A stretch of DNA of 64,000 nucleotides from Hymenobacter cellulosivorans (GTDB taxonomy: Bacteria; Bacteroidota; Bacteroidia; Cytophagales; Hymenobacteraceae), in NCBI RefSeq assembly GCF_022919135.1, contig NZ_CP095049.1:1864501-1928500 (forward strand), given 5' to 3'. The first letter of the stretch is position 1. Each line of letters opens with the position of its first letter. Positions 20,772 through 29,069 of the stretch are shown piece after piece. The notes beneath the pieces are model-generated. The model saw only the letters and a program-made list of their open reading frames with translations. It searched no databases and had not been told where the DNA came from. Both the position numbers and the translations under genes were made by a program.

Positions 20772-21398
20772 TTACAGGGGCACGTATACTTCCGGAGTAT
20801 CGTCTTGTTTCTCGAAGACAATACGGGCTTTTTGGAAGCTCTTTCGGGGTAGCTTGTACATCCTGACCTTATAGTCATACTGCCCGTATCCCAGTCCTCC
20901 CGTCATATCCACGGCGGGCATAGTAACTGAGGAGAGCGTGAGTCGCACGACGGTATCCTCTTCAACTTCGGCCTCTACGTTATCCAGAAAGGTCGTGCCA
21001 GTAAACGCGACGGGCGGATGGATCAGCAGCACCACAAACTCGCGCTTAAAGTCAATGCTGTCGGGTGCCGCGCCCGGACCTTGTGCTTCCAGAACTTGCT
21101 GTAAGGTAGAGTCGTTGGTGACCACCAGGTAATCGGTGTTAGCCAGGTGGGGCACTTCCACAGAGCCGTCCTCCTGCTCTAGTCCCAGTTGGGTAACTTC
21201 TTCCTGGCCTGTCGCCTGCCTGGCCTGCTGGTCATTAACCTGACCCAGAATCATTTTAACGGCATCCGCGGGCGAACTGCTTTTGGGACTTCGGCTGAAG
21301 CCACGTACCTCAACTTCCTGAACCGGCACTTTCTCGCGTGAGCAGGCCGCCGCCGTAAGTAGCAGGGCTGCCCAGCCCAGGGAGGCAATTAACTTCAT
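20772..21398 (-). CDS. Lipoprotein of unknown function
   Basis: 208 residues from ATG 21398. The N-terminus is a lipoprotein signal (MKLIASLGWAALLLTAAAC) with acylated Cys19. The mature part has an unstructured Ser/Pro stretch, a Gln/Glu-rich helix, and a beta-rich C-terminal half with alternating hydrophobic strands (EFVVLLIHPPVAFTG, TVVRLTLSSVTMP, YKVRMYKL). No family is recognised. It lies downstream of the nuoA-J terminator and in the same direction, so it is probably transcribed on its own. Confidence 0.65.
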   Translation of the reverse strand: MKLIASLGWAALLLTAAACSREKVPVQEVEVRGFSRSPKSSSPADAVKMILGQVNDQQARQATGQEEVTQLGLEQEDGSVEVPHLANTDYLVVTNDSTLQQVLEAQGPGAAPDSIDFKREFVVLLIHPPVAFTGTTFLDNVEAEVEEDTVVRLTLSSVTMPAVDMTGGLGYGQYDYKVRMYKLPRKSFQKARIVFEKQDDTPEVYVPL

Positions 21399-21538
21399 AG
21401 GTACCAGTAGTAGAGTAGTCTTTCCGGGCACGAAGATGAGCTTTTATTGGTAGCTCCTCATTTGTTGCTCAGGTGAAGCAGCAGTATCTACTCCTGTTGC
21501 TTAGCGAGTAGTCGGGCACCATTGGAAATTCAGGGCAT

Positions 21539-21577
21539 AAAAAAGCGGCGTCTGGTGCTTCAGACGCCGCTTTTCGT
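21539..21577 (-). terminator. Terminator after nuoJ
   Basis: A 14-bp perfect stem, aaaagcggcgtctg with cagacgccgctttt (21541-21574), and a run of six T on the minus strand. It lies just past the nuoJ stop and ends the nuoA-J unit, which supports two separate nuo transcription units. Confidence 0.88.
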
Positions 21578-21597
21578 TTCTTGCGAAAGCTGCTTGC

Positions 21598-22125
21598 CTA
21601 GAAGTTCCGCTCCCCGGCTTCCCGCTTGCCCAGCATTACGGCCCCGACCATAGCGGCCAGGAACAGTACCGAGGCCAACTCGAAGGGCAGCAGATACTTC
21701 GTGTAAAGAATCATGCCTAGCTGGCTTACCATACCAATCTGCGAGTTGAATACTGGCGCGTTGAAAGTGGTGCCGGGCTGGATGTCGCGCAGGGCGGCTA
21801 CCATTACCACCAGCAGTAATCCGCCGGCTACCGCTGCTGCTACCTTCGATAAGGCCGATTTGTGGGGCTCCGTGTCGGCGTTCAGGTTCAGGAACATGAT
21901 TACGAACAGGAACAGTACCATGATGGCGCCGGCGTAGACGATGATATTCACGGCGGCCAGGAACTGCGCGTTCAGAATCAGGTAGTGGCCCGACAGTGAG
22001 AAGAACGTCAGAATCAGGAATAGCACGCTGTGTACCGGGTTTTTGGCCAGTACCACGCCTAGGGCCGCAAACAAGGCCACAAACGACAAGAAGAAAAACA
22101 GGGAAGGGGAAGAGGCCATTGGCAA
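21598..22125 (-). CDS. nuoJ: NADH-quinone oxidoreductase subunit J
   Basis: A 175-residue, five-helix membrane subunit of complex I. It contains NPVHSVLFLILTFFSLSGHYLIL and the conserved VNIIVYAGAIMVLFLFVIMFLN region with the pi-bulge helix. It is the last gene before the terminator at 21539-21577. In most nuo clusters nuoK follows directly; here nuoK is about 3.1 kb away. Confidence 0.95.
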   Translation of the reverse strand: MPMASSPSLFFFLSFVALFAALGVVLAKNPVHSVLFLILTFFSLSGHYLILNAQFLAAVNIIVYAGAIMVLFLFVIMFLNLNADTEPHKSALSKVAAAVAGGLLLVVMVAALRDIQPGTTFNAPVFNSQIGMVSQLGMILYTKYLLPFELASVLFLAAMVGAVMLGKREAGERNF

Positions 22126-22128
22126 AAG

Positions 22129-22215
22129 GTAGCGCGAAGCTCCAGCTTCGCGTATCGTTGAACGATAATCGGTACTGCGGCGCGGGCTACACGCGAAGCT
22201 GGAGCTTCGCGCTAC
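22129..22215. repeat. Perfect inverted repeat between nuoI and nuoJ
   Basis: Arms 22129-22153 and 22191-22215 are 25-bp perfect inverted copies. Each arm is itself nearly palindromic (gcgaagctccagcttcgc), so the element can fold as two small hairpins or one long one. It occupies nearly all of the 94-bp nuoI-nuoJ gap. The sequence differs from the nuoK-nuoL element, so it is a different repeat family. Confidence 0.75.
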
Positions 22216-22219
22216 TGCC

Positions 22220-22810
22220 TTATGCCGGTTGCTGGCTGATTTTCTGGCTTAAAGCCTGAGCTTGCTCGGGCGTAAGCTGAATGCCGCGGATGCTGCGAGC
22301 ATTCGGATCAACGGGCTCTACCAGCCGGTCTTTGCCGTAGATAAACTCGTCGCGCTCGAAGCGTGGCGGAGCCATCTTGTCGGGCTGCAGGTACACGGCG
22401 GCTTTCGGGCAGGCTTCTTCGCAGAGGCCGCAGAAGATGCAGCGCAGCATGTTTACCTCGTAGCTGACGGCGTATTTCTCCTCGCGGTAGAGATTTTCCT
22501 CGCCTTTTTTCCGCTCGCCAGCTACCATTGTAATGGCTTCGGCCGGACAGGCTACGGCGCAAAGGCCGCAGGCGGTGCACCGCTCCCGGCCCACTTCGTC
22601 ACGCTTGAGTACGTGCAGGCCCCGGAAGATGGGGGAGAAGGGACGCTTTTCTTCCGGGTAGCGCACCGTCACCTGCTTCTTGGTAGCGGCCCGGAAAAAG
22701 TGCCGCATGGTGATGCTAAGGCCCTGGAAAATAGCCGGCAGGTAAGCCCGTTCGGCCAGCGTCATCGGCTTGGCCTCTAACTTTTTGGCTCTATTGCTTA
22801 AGGACTGCAT
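22220..22810 (-). CDS. nuoI: NADH-quinone oxidoreductase subunit I
   Basis: A 196-residue peripheral subunit of complex I carrying two [4Fe-4S] clusters (N6a, N6b). The two CxxCxxCxxxC motifs are intact: Cys78/81/84/88 and Cys124/127/130/134, each ending with CP. An N-terminal amphipathic stretch (about 20-40) anchors it to the membrane arm. The gap to nuoH is 7 bp, so the two are translationally close. Confidence 0.96.
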   Translation of the reverse strand: MQSLSNRAKKLEAKPMTLAERAYLPAIFQGLSITMRHFFRAATKKQVTVRYPEEKRPFSPIFRGLHVLKRDEVGRERCTACGLCAVACPAEAITMVAGERKKGEENLYREEKYAVSYEVNMLRCIFCGLCEEACPKAAVYLQPDKMAPPRFERDEFIYGKDRLVEPVDPNARSIRGIQLTPEQAQALSQKISQQPA

Positions 22811-22817
22811 AGTTCGA

Positions 22818-23900
22818 TTACTTAATGATACCGCCCAGAATCAGGCCGCCGGTGAGCAGGATGTTGAAAATGGCCAGCGGAATCAGGATGGTCCAGCCCA
22901 GGCGCATCAGCTGGTCGTAGCGGAAGCGGGGCAGGGTCCAGCGGACCCACATGAAGAAGAAAATGAAGGCGAAGATCTTTCCGAACAGCAGCAGCAGACC
23001 CAGAATCGAAATCAGGTTCTGAGCCGAAACCAGTTCCCAGCCCTGAGCCGATACCAACCAGTCGCGCAGCTCGTACTGGAAAGGGAAGTTGAAGCCGCCG
23101 AAGTACAGTACGCTCATCACGGCCGAAGCCACGAAGACGTTAACATATTCAGCAAACAGGTACAGACCCATTTTCATGGAGCTATACTCGGTATGGTAGC
23201 CGCCCACCAGCTCCGTTTCGCACTCCGGTAGGTCGAAGGGCGTGCGGTTGGTTTCGGCAAAGGCGCAGACCAGGAAGATAATGAAGCCCAAGGGTTGCTT
23301 AACGATGTTCCAGAAGTGCCACTCACCCGCTACCGACTGCTGCAGCGTGATTTCGCGCAGGCTCAAGGTGCCCGAAATCATCAGCACGGCAATCAGGGCC
23401 ATACCCATAGCCAGTTCGTAGCTGATGTTTTGGGAGCCAGCGCGAATGGCGCCGAGCAGGGAGAATTTGTTGTTGGAAGCCCAGCCGCCAATCATCACCC
23501 CGTATACACCCAACGACACGATGCCGAACACCCACAGCATGCCGATGTTGACTTCAATGCCCTGCAGGTTGAACACGTTGGTGCCAAACTGAATGACGTT
23601 GCCGAATGGAATTACCGCTGACGACATCAGGGCCGTAATCATGGCCAAGCAAGGACCCAGTACGAACAGCGCCCGGTTGGCACCGGCCGGGAAGAATTCC
23701 TCTTTAGTGAACAGCTTCACGGCATCAGCCAGAGGCTGCAGCAGGCCAAAGGGACCAGCCCGGTCGGGGCCGACGCGGTCCTGCAAAAAGGCTGCAATAA
23801 CCCGCTCGGCGTAGGTGCAGTAAGTCGCAATCAGCAGCGAAACGCCGAAAACGACGAGGATAACAATGGATTGCCAGCCTAAGGTTGGTAGTTCTATCAT
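22818..23900 (-). CDS. nuoH: NADH-quinone oxidoreductase subunit H
   Basis: A 360-residue membrane subunit of complex I that forms much of the quinone chamber. Key stretches include AAFLQDRVGPDRAGPFGLLQPLADAVKL near the start, the acidic loop FAETNRTPFDLPECETELVGGYHTEYSSMK, and the C-terminal WVRWTLPRFRYDQLM. It lies between nuoG and nuoI, with a hairpin-forming repeat upstream (23901-24000). Confidence 0.96.
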   Translation of the reverse strand: MIELPTLGWQSIVILVVFGVSLLIATYCTYAERVIAAFLQDRVGPDRAGPFGLLQPLADAVKLFTKEEFFPAGANRALFVLGPCLAMITALMSSAVIPFGNVIQFGTNVFNLQGIEVNIGMLWVFGIVSLGVYGVMIGGWASNNKFSLLGAIRAGSQNISYELAMGMALIAVLMISGTLSLREITLQQSVAGEWHFWNIVKQPLGFIIFLVCAFAETNRTPFDLPECETELVGGYHTEYSSMKMGLYLFAEYVNVFVASAVMSVLYFGGFNFPFQYELRDWLVSAQGWELVSAQNLISILGLLLLFGKIFAFIFFFMWVRWTLPRFRYDQLMRLGWTILIPLAIFNILLTGGLILGGIIK

Positions 23901-24000
23901 GTTAGTTGTTGGTTGATAGTTGTCAGTTGTTAGTTCTGCATGCTAGTTGAGGACTCTTTAGGCCTAACAACTGACAACGAGCAACTAACAACTACTAACT
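23901..24000. repeat. Imperfect inverted repeat between nuoG and nuoH
   Basis: Left arm (about 23901-23936) is rich in gttagttgttag words, and right arm (about 23964-24000) in ctaacaac words. They are about 33 nt each and inverted, so the 98-bp gap can fold into a long hairpin. Low GC marks it off from the flanking genes. Confidence 0.65.
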
Positions 24001-25006
24001 AGTTACCTAAGCGCATGGGAGGATTCTGTTCCAGGTCGCGCAGCGAGCTTTCGGGCAAGTCGGCAATAACCTGGGCGTTGAGCACGGGCAGCTCGTAGTG
24101 GTTGGCCGAAATCACCGACGAGCGGTCGATGTGGGCCGGGCCTTCCAGCGTCCAGTCAGCGGTTTCCTTCTTGTCGAAGCGGCAGGTGTTGCAGATCCAC
24201 TCCTTTACCTCACCGTACTGGTCTTTGCGGGCCGTTACCCGCAGCACGTCCTTGCCTTTGTACCAGAGCACCACGCGGCCGCAGCACTTGGGGTTTTCGC
24301 AGTCACGGTGAGCGTTTACGGGTTTCGTAAACCACACGCGCTGCTTGAAGCGGAAGGTTTTATCGGTCAAGGCGCCCACCGGGCACACGTCAATGACGTT
24401 GCCGCTGAACTCGTTGTCGATGATGTTCTCGATGTAGGTACCGATTTCAGCAGCGTCGCCGCGGCCCAGGACGCCGTGCACGCGCTTCTCGGTGAGCTGG
24501 TCGGCGGTGAACACGCAGCGGTAGCATAGGATGCAGCGCGTCATATGCAGCTGAATCAGCGGCCCGATGTCGATTTTCTCGAAGGTGCGACGCTCCTCTT
24601 CATAGCGGGTAGTGCTCACGCCGTGCTCGAAAGCGAAGTTCTGCAGGTCACACTCCCCGGCCTGGTCGCACACGGGGCAGTCCAGCGGGTGGTTAATCAG
24701 CAGCATTTCCACGATGCCCTTGCGCACGTTGAGCACCTGCTCGGAGGTCGTATTCTCGACCACCATGCCGTCCTGCACCGGCGTCACGCACGAGGCGACG
24801 AGCTTGGGCATGGGGCGGGGATCTTTGGCCGAACCAGCCGCCACGCGCACGAGGCAGGCGCGGCACTTGCCGCCCGAGCCTTTCAGCGGCGTGTAGTAGC
24901 ACATGGCCGGGGGCACGATGCCGCCGCCGATGGTGCGGGCCGCGTTGAGGATGGTGGTTCCGTCCGGAACGTCAACCTCGATGCCGTCAAATGTTATTTT
25001 AGCCAT
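23999..25006 (-). CDS. nuoG: NADH-quinone oxidoreductase subunit G, short form (2Fe-2S/4Fe-4S)
   Basis: A 335-residue protein with the N-terminal iron-sulfur half of NuoG. The ferredoxin-like [2Fe-2S] domain has Cys36, 48, 51 and 73. The His-ligated [4Fe-4S] motif is HPLDCPVCDQAGECDL. A CxxCxxC cluster (RCILCYRCV) follows, closed by DVCPVGALT. The C-terminal third has four more Cys (CENPKCCGRV and CNTCRF). The molybdopterin-oxidoreductase-like domain of the 700-900-residue enzymes is absent. Short NuoG proteins of this kind are known in Bacteroidota, so it is probably natural and not truncated. Its stop codon lies inside the upstream edge of the hairpin repeat. Confidence 0.9.
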   Translation of the reverse strand: MAKITFDGIEVDVPDGTTILNAARTIGGGIVPPAMCYYTPLKGSGGKCRACLVRVAAGSAKDPRPMPKLVASCVTPVQDGMVVENTTSEQVLNVRKGIVEMLLINHPLDCPVCDQAGECDLQNFAFEHGVSTTRYEEERRTFEKIDIGPLIQLHMTRCILCYRCVFTADQLTEKRVHGVLGRGDAAEIGTYIENIIDNEFSGNVIDVCPVGALTDKTFRFKQRVWFTKPVNAHRDCENPKCCGRVVLWYKGKDVLRVTARKDQYGEVKEWICNTCRFDKKETADWTLEGPAHIDRSSVISANHYELPVLNAQVIADLPESSLRDLEQNPPMRLGN

Positions 25007-25018
25007 TATTCTTGGGTT

Positions 25019-25104
25019 GAGAGCTTAAAGCTTAGAGGTCAGAACTTAGATTAAAAGTTAAATCCAAGTCGTCTATGTCTAAGCTCTCACTTCTAAGTTC
25101 TAAA
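25019..25104. repeat. Imperfect inverted repeat between nuoF and nuoG
   Basis: gagagcttaaagcttagaggtcagaacttaga (25019-25050) faces inverted words tctaagctctcacttctaagttctaa (25078-25104). The agcttagag/agaacttag vocabulary is the same as in the nuoC-nuoD element (28332-28432), so both are members of one family. Confidence 0.65.
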
Positions 25105-26440
25105 CAAGGACTGCTTTGCCGGGAAACACCGCACCGGGGCGGGTAGCTTCCTGGGGGTAGCGCACGTGCCACTCAAATTCGTCGCGGAAGTGACGAATGG
25201 CGGCCGAAACTGGCCAGGCCGCCGCTTCACCCAGGGGGCAGATGGTGTTGCCTTCGATTTGCTTGGCCACGCTGGCCAGCACGTCGATGTCGCGCTCATT
25301 GCCGTGGCCGTGCTCCAGGCGGTGCAGGATTTTCTCCAGCCAGCCCGTACCCTCGCGGCAGGGCGAGCATTGCCCGCACGACTCGTGGTGGTAGAAGCGG
25401 CTAAAGTTCCAGGTGTTACGCACGATGCAGGTGGTTTCGTCCATGGCAATGAAGCCACCGGAGCCCAGCATGGTACCCGTCACAAACCCGCCATCCGACA
25501 ACGACTCGTAGGTCATCAGGCGGGGCTCACCGGCGGCGGTTTTCAGAATCAATTCCTTGGGCAGAATTGGCACCGACGAACCGCCGGCTACGACAGCCTT
25601 CAGGTCGCGGCCTTTCCAGATGCCGCCGCAGTACTCATCGGAGTAGATGAATTCCTCGACGGGCACGCCCAGTTCGATTTCGTAGATACCGGGCTTGTTG
25701 AGGTGGCCGCAGGCCGAAATCAGCTTGGTGCCGGTGCTCCGGCCCACGCCAATCTTGGCGTACTCGTCGCCGCCATCATTCACAATAACCGGCACGGCGG
25801 CAATAGACTCCACGTTGTTCACCACCGTGGGGCGGGCGTAGAGGCCCTGCACGGCGGGGAATGGGGGCTTGTTGCGCGGGTTACCCCGCTTGCCTTCCAA
25901 GGATTCAAGCAAAGCTGTTTCTTCGCCGCAGATATAGGCACCCCCACCGGGGTGCACGTACAAATCCAGGTCGTAACCCGAGCCCAGGATGTTTTTACCC
26001 AGGAAACCGGCTGCGTAAGCTTCGGCAATGGCCTTTTCCAGGATGCGCAGCACGTACAACAACTCCCCACGGATGTAGATGTAGGAAGTGTTGGCGCCCA
26101 GGGCGTAGGAGCTCGTAATCATGCCTTCCACCAGCAGGTGGGGCAGTTTCGACATCAGCTGCCGGTCCTTGAAGGTGCCCGGCTCCGATTCGTCGGCGTT
26201 GCAAACGAGGTAGCGCGGCACGCCTTCGGGCTTGGCCAGAAAGCTCCATTTCATGCCCGTGGGGAAACCGGCACCGCCGCGGCCACGCAGGCCCGACTTT
26301 TTCACCTCTTCCACCACCTCGTCGGGGGTCATGGTTTTGAGGGCCTTCTCCACCGAGCGGTAGCCGCCATGCTTGCGGTATACCTCAAAGGTGTCGATGC
26401 CTTCAACGTTGATATGTTCGGTCAGCAGTTTGCGTCCCAT
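25100..26440 (-). CDS. nuoF: NADH-quinone oxidoreductase subunit F (NADH-binding)
   Basis: A 446-residue flavoprotein of the NADH-oxidising module. It binds FMN and NADH through the glycine-rich LRGRGGAGFPTGMKW and NADESEPGTFKDR motifs, and carries cluster N3 on Cys355, 358, 361 (SCGQCSPCREG) and Cys401 (NTICPLGEAA). It passes electrons from NADH to NuoE and NuoG. It starts 27 bp after the nuoE stop. Confidence 0.96.
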   Translation of the reverse strand: MGRKLLTEHINVEGIDTFEVYRKHGGYRSVEKALKTMTPDEVVEEVKKSGLRGRGGAGFPTGMKWSFLAKPEGVPRYLVCNADESEPGTFKDRQLMSKLPHLLVEGMITSSYALGANTSYIYIRGELLYVLRILEKAIAEAYAAGFLGKNILGSGYDLDLYVHPGGGAYICGEETALLESLEGKRGNPRNKPPFPAVQGLYARPTVVNNVESIAAVPVIVNDGGDEYAKIGVGRSTGTKLISACGHLNKPGIYEIELGVPVEEFIYSDEYCGGIWKGRDLKAVVAGGSSVPILPKELILKTAAGEPRLMTYESLSDGGFVTGTMLGSGGFIAMDETTCIVRNTWNFSRFYHHESCGQCSPCREGTGWLEKILHRLEHGHGNERDIDVLASVAKQIEGNTICPLGEAAAWPVSAAIRHFRDEFEWHVRYPQEATRPGAVFPGKAVLV

Positions 26441-26467
26441 AGTGTCTGAGCGGTAAGCTGAAAGAGG

Positions 26468-27042
26468 TTAATTGTTGGCTACGGCGTTGGGCAGGCCTTT
26501 TTCTTCCCAGGGAAGCGCCGGACGGTGCACCATGTTGCGCAGCTCGGTGAGCATGGCGTTTACCGAAGCTTCGGTGTCGAGCTGCTCGTAGTATTTCTCG
26601 CGCACCTGTACCACGGGGGCAAAGCCGCAGGCGGCCAGGCATTCCACCTCTTTCAAGGTAAACAGCCCGTCGGCCGAAGGCCCACCGCCTACTTTGGCGC
26701 CGGTGATACGCTCCAGCTCGGCCGTCAGCTCGTCGGAGCCGCGCAGCTGGCAAGGGCCCGTGCGGCAGATTTCCAGCACGTGCTTGCCTACCGGCTTGAG
26801 GTTGAACATGGTGTAGAAAGTCGAAACCTCGTACACCTCGATGGGTTTCACGCCCAATACCTCGGCTACCAGGTCCTGCACCTCGGGGCTACCCAGCCCC
26901 CGAATTCGGCCTGGGCAATGTGTAGTACCGGCAGCATCGCCGACTTGCGGCGCTCCTCCGGGTATTGCTTGCAGATACGGTCTATTTCAGCCTTGGCAGC
27001 TTCCGAAAACTGGGGTTTCACGGGCGCGGTTGTCGATTCCAT
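26468..27042 (-). pseudogene. nuoE: NADH-quinone oxidoreductase subunit E, interrupted by a one-base frameshift
   Basis: Encodes the [2Fe-2S] (N1a) thioredoxin-like partner of NuoF. The N-terminal part is read from ATG 27042 (MESTTAPVKPQF...) as far as AQAEFGGW, then runs out of frame and stops a few codons later. The rest continues in another frame from 26881 (VQDLVAEVLGVKPIEVYEVS) and contains CRTGPCQL and CLAACGF, supplying the four cluster ligands. One extra G in the GGGGGCTGGG stretch (plus-strand C runs 26892-26901) gives FGGWGSPEVQ or FGGLGSPEVQ. All other sequence is normal for the family, which points to a recent change or a sequencing error. Confidence 0.88.
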
Positions 27043-27063
27043 AAAGTCAAATTCAGCAAAAAA

Positions 27064-28329
27064 CTACGCGTCCAGCTCGCCGGCAATTACGTTCATCGAC
27101 GACAAGGTCACGATGGCGTCGGAGAGGCTGCTGCCCACCACCATTTCGGGGTAAGCCTGGTAGTAAATGAAGCAGGGGCGGCGGAAGTGCAGGCGGTAAG
27201 GCGTGCGGCCCCCATCGGAAATTAGGTAGAAGCCCAACTCGCCGTTGCCACCTTCCACAGAGTGATACACCTCGCCTACCGGCGCTTCAATCTCACCCAT
27301 GATGATTTTGAAGTGGTAAATCAAAGCCTCCATGTTCTTGTACACAGCCTGCTTAGGGGGCAGGTAGTAGTGCGGAGCATCGGCGTGGAACGGGCCTTCG
27401 GGCAGGTTTTCCAGGGCCTGGTTGATGATGCGCAGGCTCTGCCAGATTTCCTCGTTGCGCACCATGAACCGGTCGTAGGTGTCGCCCTTGGTACCCACGG
27501 GGATTTCGAAGTCGAAGTCCTCGTAGCTGGAGTAAGGGTTCATGGCCCGCACGTCGTAGTCGACGCCGGCGGCGCGCAGATTGGGGCCGGTGAAGCCGTA
27601 GTTCAGCGCTTTTTCCGCCGTAATCGGGCCCACGTTCACCACGCGGTCCATGAAAATGCGGTTGCGGTTGAACATGGATTCAAACTCCTTCATCACCGCG
27701 GGGAAGGTCTTGAGCCAGTCGCGCAGCTTCTGAATGGCCACGTCGGAGAAGTCACGCTCCATGCCGCCCACGCGGCCCATGTTGGTGGTCAGGCGGGCGC
27801 CGCAGATTTCCTCGTAAATCTCGTACACCTTTTCCCGCTCCTGGAACACGTAGAGGAAGCCGGTAAATGCGCCGGTGTCTACGCCCAGAATCGAGTTGCA
27901 GATGAGGTGGTCGGTGATGCGGGCCAGCTCCATGGCGATGACGCGCATGTACTGGGCACGCTTGGGCACCGTTACGCCGAGCAGCTTTTCTACCGTCATG
28001 TGCCAACCCATGTTGTTGATGGGCGACGAACAGTAGTTCATCCGGTCGGTGAGGGGCGTGATTTGATAGAAGGGCCGGCGTTCGGCAATCTTCTCAAAGG
28101 CCCGGTGGATATAGCCGATGGTCGGGACGCCGGAAATAATCCGCTCCCCATCCATTTGCAGGATGTTCTGGAAAATGCCGTGCGTGGCCGGGTGCGTCGG
28201 ACCCAGGTTAAGGGTCGTCAGTTCCTGGCTGAAGTCGTTGAGCGTGGGAACGAGGCCGCTGTTCTGCTGCTGTTCCCGGGCTTCCTGGATGATCTTGTGG
28301 GTACCTTCCAGCGTGTCGTTTACTGCCAT
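27064..28329 (-). CDS. nuoD: NADH-quinone oxidoreductase subunit D
   Basis: A 421-residue subunit of the quinone-binding module, related to hydrogenase large subunits. The LGPTHPATHGIFQNI loop with the quinone-proximal His is present, as are MNYCSSPINNMGW, HYLPPKQAVYKN and the C-terminal LSSMNVIAGELDA. It is separate from nuoC, unlike the fused NuoCD of enterobacteria. An inverted repeat lies just upstream. Confidence 0.96.
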   Translation of the reverse strand: MAVNDTLEGTHKIIQEAREQQQNSGLVPTLNDFSQELTTLNLGPTHPATHGIFQNILQMDGERIISGVPTIGYIHRAFEKIAERRPFYQITPLTDRMNYCSSPINNMGWHMTVEKLLGVTVPKRAQYMRVIAMELARITDHLICNSILGVDTGAFTGFLYVFQEREKVYEIYEEICGARLTTNMGRVGGMERDFSDVAIQKLRDWLKTFPAVMKEFESMFNRNRIFMDRVVNVGPITAEKALNYGFTGPNLRAAGVDYDVRAMNPYSSYEDFDFEIPVGTKGDTYDRFMVRNEEIWQSLRIINQALENLPEGPFHADAPHYYLPPKQAVYKNMEALIYHFKIIMGEIEAPVGEVYHSVEGGNGELGFYLISDGGRTPYRLHFRRPCFIYYQAYPEMVVGSSLSDAIVTLSSMNVIAGELDA

Positions 28330-28331
28330 TG

Positions 28332-28432
28332 TTTTAGAGCTTAGAGGCTAGAACTTAGAGCTTAGAATTTGAGGAAGAAGTTTGAAAACAAGAACATTCT
28401 AAGTTCTAAGCTCTCAGTTCTGAGTTCTAAAG
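28332..28432. repeat. Imperfect inverted repeat between nuoC and nuoD
   Basis: Left arm (28332-28370), with repeated agagcttaga / ctagaacttaga words, and right arm (28392-28432), with ctaagttctaagctct words, are inverted relatives of each other. It belongs to the same family as the nuoF-nuoG element. It fills the whole 104-bp gap and is AT-richer than the genes. Confidence 0.65.
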
Positions 28433-28433
28433 A

Positions 28434-29003
28434 TTAGCGGCCGAAGAAAAGGTCTGTTTTGTCTTCGCGGGTACCGTCTTCTAGCGCGTATTCCTTGCGC
28501 ATGGGGTGGTAGTCCATGTCTTCCACATTCAGAATGCGGATGAGATTGGGGTGGCCCGTGAAGATAATGCCGTAGAAGTCGTAGGCCTCGCGCTCCATCC
28601 AGTTCGCCGTGGCGTAGAGGTCGGTCAGAGTGGGCACTACCGGGTCGGCAATGGGGAAGAAAATCTTGATGCGCAGGCGCAGGTTATTTACCAGGCTGTG
28701 CACGTGGTAAATCATGCCTAGTTCTTTACCCTCGTTTTCGGGGTAATGAATGCCGCACATCGTAGTCAGGAAGTTGAGCTGCAACTCCTGATCCTGCTGC
28801 AAGCCGGCAATGATTTCGTGAATCCGCTCCCGCGTGGTCGTCACAGTCAGCAGGCCGTAAGGCTCCTCGACGTCCATGAAGGTGTCGGCGCCGAACAGAC
28901 GCTGCAGCAACGCTAGCAACTGAGCATTCTTAACCGCCTGCGGATCTAGTGGAGCCGCTGCTTCCTGAGATTCTGCCGCGGATTCTTGGGTATTTTCAGC
29001 CAT
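28434..29003 (-). CDS. nuoC: NADH-quinone oxidoreductase subunit C
   Basis: A 189-residue peripheral subunit joining NuoD to NuoB. The family signature WMEREAYDFYGIIFTGHP is intact, followed by the usual HPMRKEYALEDGT-type C-terminus. The first 20 residues form an Ala/Glu-rich disordered start. It is an unfused NuoC. Upstream nuoB is 66 bp away. Confidence 0.96.
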   Translation of the reverse strand: MAENTQESAAESQEAAAPLDPQAVKNAQLLALLQRLFGADTFMDVEEPYGLLTVTTTRERIHEIIAGLQQDQELQLNFLTTMCGIHYPENEGKELGMIYHVHSLVNNLRLRIKIFFPIADPVVPTLTDLYATANWMEREAYDFYGIIFTGHPNLIRILNVEDMDYHPMRKEYALEDGTREDKTDLFFGR

Positions 29004-29069
29004 TCCTGTGTAGAGAAGCTAAGAGGCGAAAATTGGCGCTGCAAGAAGCTTGCAGCGCCAATTTTCAAA

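Noticed and set aside
25166..26449. A 427-codon plus-strand frame across nuoF
   Set aside because: nuoF is unambiguous on the minus strand; the frame has no motif.
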